Shown here one piece after another: positions 7,504 to 12,780 of a stretch of DNA of 12,780 bases; position 1 is the first letter of the stretch, and each line of letters opens with the position of its first letter. This DNA is from Chitinophagaceae bacterium. GTDB lineage: Bacteria > Bacteroidota > Bacteroidia > Chitinophagales > Chitinophagaceae. The stretch is from the NCBI GenBank assembly GCA_025455245.1, contig JALOMX010000017.1, forward strand, positions 1 through 12,780, in the 5' to 3' direction. The translations under genes and the position numbers were made by a program. The notes beneath the pieces are model-generated. The model searched no databases and was not told the origin of the DNA. It saw only the letters and a list, made by a program, of their open reading frames with translations.

Positions 7504-9897
7504 TTATTCGGTCCTTAAACTTTTAACCGGATTGGCCAAGGCAGCTTTTATCGATTGAAAACTTATGGTTGCCATTGCAATCAGTAAAATAAAAGTTGAC
7601 GCCCAGGCAAACATCGAAATACCGGGTGATATCCGGTAAGGATAATTCTCAAGCCATTTAATTGCACCATACCAGGAAACCGGTATGGCAATTAAAAAGG
7701 AAAAAATGACAAGCAACATAAAATCGTAAGAAAGTTTTGCCGCAATATGGAATACGCTTGCACCCAGCACCTTCCGGACGCCAATCTCCTTCGTTCTCTT
7801 TTCAGCATTTAAAACACTTAAACCAAACAAGCCGATACAAGAAATAAAAATGGTAATAGCGGCACCAAACAGCATCATCTGCTTCCATTTTTCTTCGGCC
7901 TGGTATTCCCTTTTATTATCATCTTCCAAAAAACTGTAACTAAAGGGCATGAAAGGAAATGCTTTTTTAAAAGAAGCCGTTATATGAGCAAGAGCCTTGC
8001 TATCGGCACCCGCCTGAATTTTAATATAAGACTCTCCAAAATTAAAGGGGTCCCAACGCATCAGTTGCGGGGTAATCTTTTCATTTAATGAGGAAAAATG
8101 ATAATCCTTTATGACACCAATAACACGATATCTCTTATTGTTATCCCACAAAAAAACAACATCCTGCCCCAACGGGTCTTTCCACCCTGCCTCCCTTACA
8201 AAACTCTCATTAATGATCACATGATCCAATGAATCAGCCGGCAAATCCCGTTTGAAATTACGGCCATTTATCAACTCAAGACCCAGCGTCGGAATATAAG
8301 CCGGATCAACACTCTCAATGGCAAACTGAATAGATTGATCACCATTGACCCTTGCGGCAGTTCCCCAATATCCATCATTGCTTGGAGCCACATCTTTCAC
8401 CAGATCACTGACCTTAAGCGATTCTTTAAACAAGTAAAATGCTTCACGACTAATGTTCCAGTGTTCTACCCGTACCAGATTTTCGTCTTCATAACCAAGC
8501 GGCTTGCTGAGTAAATAACTAAACTGTTTATAAATGGTAATTGTTCCGGTTACTAAAATGGTAGCAAGTGAAAATTGAAGAACCACGAGCCCCTTTTGAA
8601 GATAGTTTTTTCCACCATAAGAAAACCGTCCATACAAGGTTTTTACAGGCTGAAAACCTGACAACACAATTGCCGGATAAGAGCCTGCTAAAAATGCAGT
8701 TACCATCCATAATAAAAGGTAAACTGAAACCAGCTTAATGTCGAGTAAATATGTGAATGAGAGATTCTTATTGGCCAGTTTATTAAAGGTGGGAAGAAAA
8801 ATTTCGACCAGTGCAATTGCTAAAACAAAAGAAAAGAAGGTTAATACTACTGACTCTCCGATAAACAGCACAATCAATTGTTTCCTGCTGCTGCCGACCA
8901 CTTTCCTGATTCCGATTTCCCTGCTACGTTTTATGGACCGTGCAATGGTCAGGTTTACAAAATTGATACAGGCAATAAGCAGGATAAATAATGCTATTGC
9001 CGAAAGTATGTATGAGTACCATGGATTGCTGCCGTTCTCAAGACCATTACCTACACCTAAATCCGGGTTCAGATGAATATCTGTAAAGGGTTGAAGAAAA
9101 TATTGATCAGTTCCCTTTTGGTCATACTTTTCACGCATTTCAGCCAATACTTCGCGTGAATCGGCAACAAACACATCATTCATCTTGGCTTCTACTTTCT
9201 TAGGATCAGCCCCCTTCTTAAGTGTTATAAATGTATTCAGGAAAAAATTAAACCAATTTAGCTTATTGAGCATTTGTTCACGTGGAACTTTTAACGGCAG
9301 CAGTATTTTAAATCTTATGGAAGAATTTTGAGGAGGGGCCTTAGCCACACCTGTAATCGTAAATGGCTCAAACTCTTCGGACTTACGCATCATCATGGTT
9401 CTTCCAACCACATCGGTAGAACCAAAATATTTCTTTGCAACCTCTTCGGTAATTACCATTCCCGATGGATCCTTTAATGCCGTTTTGCTGTTACCATAAA
9501 CCAATGGAAAATGAAACACTTCCAGGAAGTTGGAATCCACATTTATTAATTCTTCCCTGAAGACATCCTCACCTTTCTTTACATCTTTAATGTCTGACTG
9601 ATAACGAACAACATCATCTATTTCAGGAACCTGTGCAGCAAAAGTTGGCCCATGAAAATAGCCTGTAAAACCACCGCCACGCTCAATTTTACCATTTTCA
9701 TCCACATGCCGGTTGGCGATCCTGTAAATATTTTCAACACCAGGATGAAAACGGTCGTAACTGGTTTCATCTTTAGTATAAAGAATGATTAACATGGCGC
9801 ATGCAAGCCCAAGGCTGAGGCCGGCAATATTGATCAGGGAATAAATTTTATTCCTTAAAAGATTACGCCAGGCAAGAATAAAAAAGTTTCTGATCAT
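7504..9897 (-). CDS. FtsX-like ABC transporter permease (MacB type, double FtsX domain)
   Basis: A 797-residue inner-membrane protein with two permease halves. TM1 is at about 19-40, after the typical start ILAWRNLLRNK. A periplasmic MacB-type domain covers about 41-290. The first FtsX unit has TMs near 295-317, 343-368 and 388-412, with cytoplasmic REIGIRKVVGSSRKQ (326-340) as a coupling helix. TM5 is near 434-456, a second periplasmic domain lies at about 457-670, and a second FtsX unit has TMs near 676-695, 725-745 and 761-783 with KEIGVRKVLGAS (703-714). It ends NPVKSLRTE. Such proteins couple ATP hydrolysis by a LolD/MacB-like ATPase to work on substrates in the periplasm; no ATPase gene is in the window. 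The gene lies 60 bp after a paralogue and is probably co-transcribed. Substrate unknown: peptides, antimicrobials or lipoproteins are all possible. Confidence 0.92.
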   Translation of the reverse strand: MIRNFFILAWRNLLRNKIYSLINIAGLSLGLACAMLIILYTKDETSYDRFHPGVENIYRIANRHVDENGKIERGGGFTGYFHGPTFAAQVPEIDDVVRYQSDIKDVKKGEDVFREELINVDSNFLEVFHFPLVYGNSKTALKDPSGMVITEEVAKKYFGSTDVVGRTMMMRKSEEFEPFTITGVAKAPPQNSSIRFKILLPLKVPREQMLNKLNWFNFFLNTFITLKKGADPKKVEAKMNDVFVADSREVLAEMREKYDQKGTDQYFLQPFTDIHLNPDLGVGNGLENGSNPWYSYILSAIALFILLIACINFVNLTIARSIKRSREIGIRKVVGSSRKQLIVLFIGESVVLTFFSFVLAIALVEIFLPTFNKLANKNLSFTYLLDIKLVSVYLLLWMVTAFLAGSYPAIVLSGFQPVKTLYGRFSYGGKNYLQKGLVVLQFSLATILVTGTITIYKQFSYLLSKPLGYEDENLVRVEHWNISREAFYLFKESLKVSDLVKDVAPSNDGYWGTAARVNGDQSIQFAIESVDPAYIPTLGLELINGRNFKRDLPADSLDHVIINESFVREAGWKDPLGQDVVFLWDNNKRYRVIGVIKDYHFSSLNEKITPQLMRWDPFNFGESYIKIQAGADSKALAHITASFKKAFPFMPFSYSFLEDDNKREYQAEEKWKQMMLFGAAITIFISCIGLFGLSVLNAEKRTKEIGVRKVLGASVFHIAAKLSYDFMLLVIFSFLIAIPVSWYGAIKWLENYPYRISPGISMFAWASTFILLIAMATISFQSIKAALANPVKSLRTE

Positions 9898-9957
9898 ATT
9901 ATTTCTCCGCTCTTTATGGATTTCATAACGTATATTCTGAAAGCCTGATTCCTAATC

Positions 9958-12402
9958 TTATTCTGTTCTTAAATTCTTGACCGAATTAGAAATAGCTGCC
10001 CTGATGGCTATGAACGCCACAGTTCCTATTCCTACCAACAATGTCATTATCCCTGCACTTCCAAACATCCACCAGGCGGGATTTATACGGTATGCAAAAT
10101 GTTGCAGCCATTGCCGCAATACGATGTAAGCAACCGGCCATGCTACAAGATTTGCCAACACAATCCACCAAACAAACTGCCCCGATATGGTTGCAACAAC
10201 CTCCACTACCGAAGCACCCAGTACCTTCCGGATACCAATTTCCTTCTTACGTTGTTCGGTAACAAACAAAGCAAGTCCAAACAGACCCATGCAAGCCACC
10301 AAAACTGCAAGACCTGATAACAACGCAGATAATGCCCCTATCCTTTTTTCGTTATTGTAAAGGTTCTCCAGTTGATTGCTGAGCAAATCGAAGTTGCATT
10401 TATCATAAGGTTCCATTTGGCTCCATACCTGTTCAACATATGCCTTAAATTTAGCAGGGGCTTCGTTGTTGAAACGAATGGAAATATAGGTTGCAGCCTG
10501 TTCTACCGCATGCAGATGCAAAACCAAAGGCTTTACCATTTGATGCAATGATTCGTAGTGAAAATCCCTGACAACTCCGATTACATTAAAATAACGCGGT
10601 ACCGAATCGTTTGACAGCATACAAATCCGATGGTTGAGTATGGAGGTTTGATTGGGTGCAAAGGCCTTTGCAGCGGTTTCATTAATTACCACAGTATTAC
10701 TGTCGGTAAGCATATCCTTTCTGAAAAACCTGCCTTCTTTTAATGACAATCCAAAGGTTACAGCAAAATTCTCTTCCACATCCAGATAAGAGGCCTGTAT
10801 AGGTTCGGTATTCTGTTGCTTTTCGTAGGTATATGCCGACATGGGAACACCGGCAGCATACATAAGGGAAGAAATGGTTACAGACTCAATAGCAGGGTTT
10901 TTAAGCAATTCATTTCGGAATGCATACAGGTTTTTACCGATGGATGAACCATTGGTAATGGTAATTACCTGCGCATGGTCAACCCCTACACTCCTGCTTC
11001 GCAAATAGTTTAGCTGACTATGCACCGCAATCATGCCAATAATAAGCGCAATGGAGATGGCAAACTGACTTACGACCAACACACTTCTAAGCGAAGATTT
11101 TTCTTTCAATGGAACCCCCTTCAGCGTATTAACCGGTTTAAAAGCTGACAGGTACAATGCTGGATAAAGCCCGGCAAGCAACCCGACTACTATCGTAAAT
11201 AATACAAGCAATGGAATAACCCACCATGTTTTGAAATAAAGAAGGACGATTGATTTATCCGTTAATTTATTGAACCAGGGTATAACCAATTCCACAATGA
11301 ATAAAGCAAGCAAAACAGAAATAGCGGCAATAAACAAAGCCTCGGCAAAATATTGCATCATCAACTGCCAGCGGTTTGACCCAAGGGTCTTTCGGATACC
11401 GGTTTCGCGGGCGCGTTTCTGACTCCGCGCTGTTGAAATATTCATGAAATTGAAGATGGCGATCAACAAGACCAATAATGCCGTTGCTATAAAGATTCGC
11501 ACATACACAATGTTCCCCAACCGCGCGTTGCCCCATTCGCTGTTGGGGTTAATCCCATACTTGTCTTTAGAAAAAAGATGAATCTCCTTCAGAGGCTGGA
11601 ACCGCATGGAAAAATCATTTCCTGCTGATGTAAACCTACCGAATTCGAGGCCCAGCATTTTTGCAATTTGTGGACCAGCGCCTTTATCGACAATGGACTT
11701 TAGCTTTTGCTCCAATGCGTTAACATCGGCCCCGGGTTTAAGCATTACATAATTTGAGTACCCAAGTGCCAACCAATTATTGTCATCACGACCGTGTATG
11801 GTTGCCATAGACAAAAACATATCAGCATCAAAATGTGTATTCTCAGGAAAGTCGCTCATAACACCGGCTACTGTGTACCGCACGGAATCACCAACCAATA
11901 CTTGTTTACCAATCGGGTCTTCGGTGCCAAAAAAACGATTGGCCGTGGAGGCTGTCATGACCAATTGTCCGGGCAACGAAAGCACCTGCAACGGATTGCC
12001 CTTTAATAATGGATGACTAAAAACCTTAAAGTAATTAGAGTCGGCTGTGTACACCCTGGTTTCCCTGAACATTTTATCACCATACCGCATATTGTATGAT
12101 GCTTCATATCCAACCAGTGTATTGGCTTCCACTTCGGGAAAATGCAAACGAAGAGCCAAACCAACAGGTGGGCTGCTTTTTGCTTCTCTGGATTCAACCC
12201 CATTCAGGCTGATATGGGTGTAGATGCGGTAAATGTGGTCAGCTTTGTTATAGAAAGAATCATAACCAAACTCGCTGCCTGCATACAGATAAAGAATGAT
12301 GGCACAGGACAACCCAATAGCAAGTCCTCCGATATTTATGAAAGAAATGGTTGGATTACGAACAAGGTTCCGCCAGGCTATCTTGAAGTAGTTTTTAATC
12401 AT
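9958..12402 (-). CDS. FtsX-like ABC transporter permease, second paralogue
   Basis: An 814-residue paralogue of the gene at 7504-9897 with the same plan. The start KIAWRNLVRNP precedes TM1 at 19-40. A MacB-type periplasmic domain follows to about 298. The first FtsX unit has TMs near 303-322, 352-376 and 392-415 with ETGIRKTLGSNRWQL (333-347) as coupling helix. TM5 is near 440-460, then the second periplasmic domain to about 687. The last unit has TMs near 688-710, 740-762 and 778-803 with KEIGIRKVLGAS (720-731). It ends NSVKNLRTE. The two proteins are clearly diverged in their periplasmic domains, which suggests different substrates or a heteromeric transporter and not a recent duplication. 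It is separated by 138 bp from the paralogue upstream, where I see no clear promoter. Confidence 0.92.
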   Translation of the reverse strand: MIKNYFKIAWRNLVRNPTISFINIGGLAIGLSCAIILYLYAGSEFGYDSFYNKADHIYRIYTHISLNGVESREAKSSPPVGLALRLHFPEVEANTLVGYEASYNMRYGDKMFRETRVYTADSNYFKVFSHPLLKGNPLQVLSLPGQLVMTASTANRFFGTEDPIGKQVLVGDSVRYTVAGVMSDFPENTHFDADMFLSMATIHGRDDNNWLALGYSNYVMLKPGADVNALEQKLKSIVDKGAGPQIAKMLGLEFGRFTSAGNDFSMRFQPLKEIHLFSKDKYGINPNSEWGNARLGNIVYVRIFIATALLVLLIAIFNFMNISTARSQKRARETGIRKTLGSNRWQLMMQYFAEALFIAAISVLLALFIVELVIPWFNKLTDKSIVLLYFKTWWVIPLLVLFTIVVGLLAGLYPALYLSAFKPVNTLKGVPLKEKSSLRSVLVVSQFAISIALIIGMIAVHSQLNYLRSRSVGVDHAQVITITNGSSIGKNLYAFRNELLKNPAIESVTISSLMYAAGVPMSAYTYEKQQNTEPIQASYLDVEENFAVTFGLSLKEGRFFRKDMLTDSNTVVINETAAKAFAPNQTSILNHRICMLSNDSVPRYFNVIGVVRDFHYESLHQMVKPLVLHLHAVEQAATYISIRFNNEAPAKFKAYVEQVWSQMEPYDKCNFDLLSNQLENLYNNEKRIGALSALLSGLAVLVACMGLFGLALFVTEQRKKEIGIRKVLGASVVEVVATISGQFVWWIVLANLVAWPVAYIVLRQWLQHFAYRINPAWWMFGSAGIMTLLVGIGTVAFIAIRAAISNSVKNLRTE

Positions 12403-12423
12403 GGCGTGTGTTTTTAGTCAAAG

Positions 12424-12467
12424 AGTGAATAGATGAATGAGTCAATATATGTTTCGGGATATTCACT
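12424..12467. repeat. 8-bp inverted repeat between two permease genes
   Basis: AGTGAATA at 12424-12431 and TATTCACT at 12460-12467 are exact inverted copies 28 bp apart, in the 138-bp gap before the second permease gene. The region is AT-rich, so chance is a fair explanation. No match to TAnnTTTG lies nearby. Confidence 0.2.
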
Positions 12468-12540
12468 TTTTCATAATGTCTTTATAGCTTATTCATAACA
12501 ATGTTGAGTTCATTATACCCTTCCCGATTTTCAATACTCC

Positions 12541-12780
12541 CTACTCTGTTCTCAAACTTTTTACAGGATTGGCTATGGCAGCCCTAATTGCCTGATAACT
12601 TACAGTTCCAAATGCAATAATTAATGATAAAACTCCTGCAACAACAAACATGCTCCAATGGATATCAATTCTGTAAGGGTATGATTCAAGCCATTTATTC
12701 ATGGCATACCATGAAACCGGGGCGGCAATAACAAATGAAATAAATACAAGCTTAAGGAAATCAATAGACAAAAAATAAGT
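12541..12780 (-). CDS. FtsX-like ABC transporter permease, third paralogue, C-terminal part (cut by window edge)
   Basis: The final 79 residues of a third permease plus the stop codon; the reading frame stays open to the window edge, so there is no real start codon here. It shows the last two transmembrane segments of an FtsX unit: LKLVFISFVIAAPVSWYAM, then KWLESYPYRI, then MFVVAGVLSLIIAFGTVSYQ, ending RAAIANPVKSLRTE. The end is closer to the permease at 7504-9897 (both have KWLE-x-YPYRI and NPVKSLRTE) than to its direct neighbour at 9958-12402. It confirms an array of at least three permeases in a row. Confidence 0.9.
   Translation of the reverse strand, partial: TYFLSIDFLKLVFISFVIAAPVSWYAMNKWLESYPYRIDIHWSMFVVAGVLSLIIAFGTVSYQAIRAAIANPVKSLRTE

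Noticed and set aside
12541..12771. A short stand-alone protein starting at a TTG codon at 12771
   Set aside because: The frame stays open to the window edge and matches the end of a full-length FtsX permease, so it is a truncated view of a larger gene.

Overview
The window looks like part of a Bacteroidota chromosome, probably Chitinophagales or Cytophagales. This rests on a GLPGLI-family protein, an OMP_b-brl_3-type outer membrane receptor with an N-terminal carboxypeptidase-like domain, tandem roughly 800-residue FtsX/MacB permeases, a Bacteroidota-type promoter (TTTTG, 21 bp, TATTTTTG), and no obvious Shine-Dalgarno sequences. The genus cannot be told from the sequence alone. Every convincing gene is on the minus strand, so transcription runs from high to low coordinates.

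In transcription order: (1) 12780-7504 holds three tandem FtsX-like ABC transporter permeases, the first cut by the window edge. All three end in the same C-terminal motif (VK-S/N-LRTE), and no ATPase partner is visible. (2) 7323-6250 is a secreted DUF4097-type protein built of a strict 18-residue TSGGS repeat. (3) A 160-bp gap carries an inverted repeat and a candidate promoter. (4) 6089-2559 is an outer membrane beta-barrel receptor followed 18 bp later by a GLPGLI protein, almost certainly co-transcribed. (5) 2558-2038 is a 521-bp regulatory region with a promoter, a SAM-I (S-box) riboswitch, an overlapping antiterminator, an intrinsic terminator, and two further strong inverted repeats in the leader. 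(6) 2037-1 is the methionine pair: metY, a hairpin in the 57-bp gap, then metX, which runs off the window.

The methionine part makes a closed regulatory story. MetX acetylates homoserine, and MetY swaps the acetyl group for sulfide to give homocysteine, the precursor of methionine and SAM. SAM then binds the riboswitch upstream of metY and should favour the terminator. The pairings needed for this switch can be read in the sequence. The other genes form an envelope block: inner-membrane permeases, a periplasmic or surface repeat protein, an outer membrane barrel protein and a GLPGLI protein. Their joint function is unknown. I found no mobile elements, CRISPR arrays, tRNA or rRNA genes.
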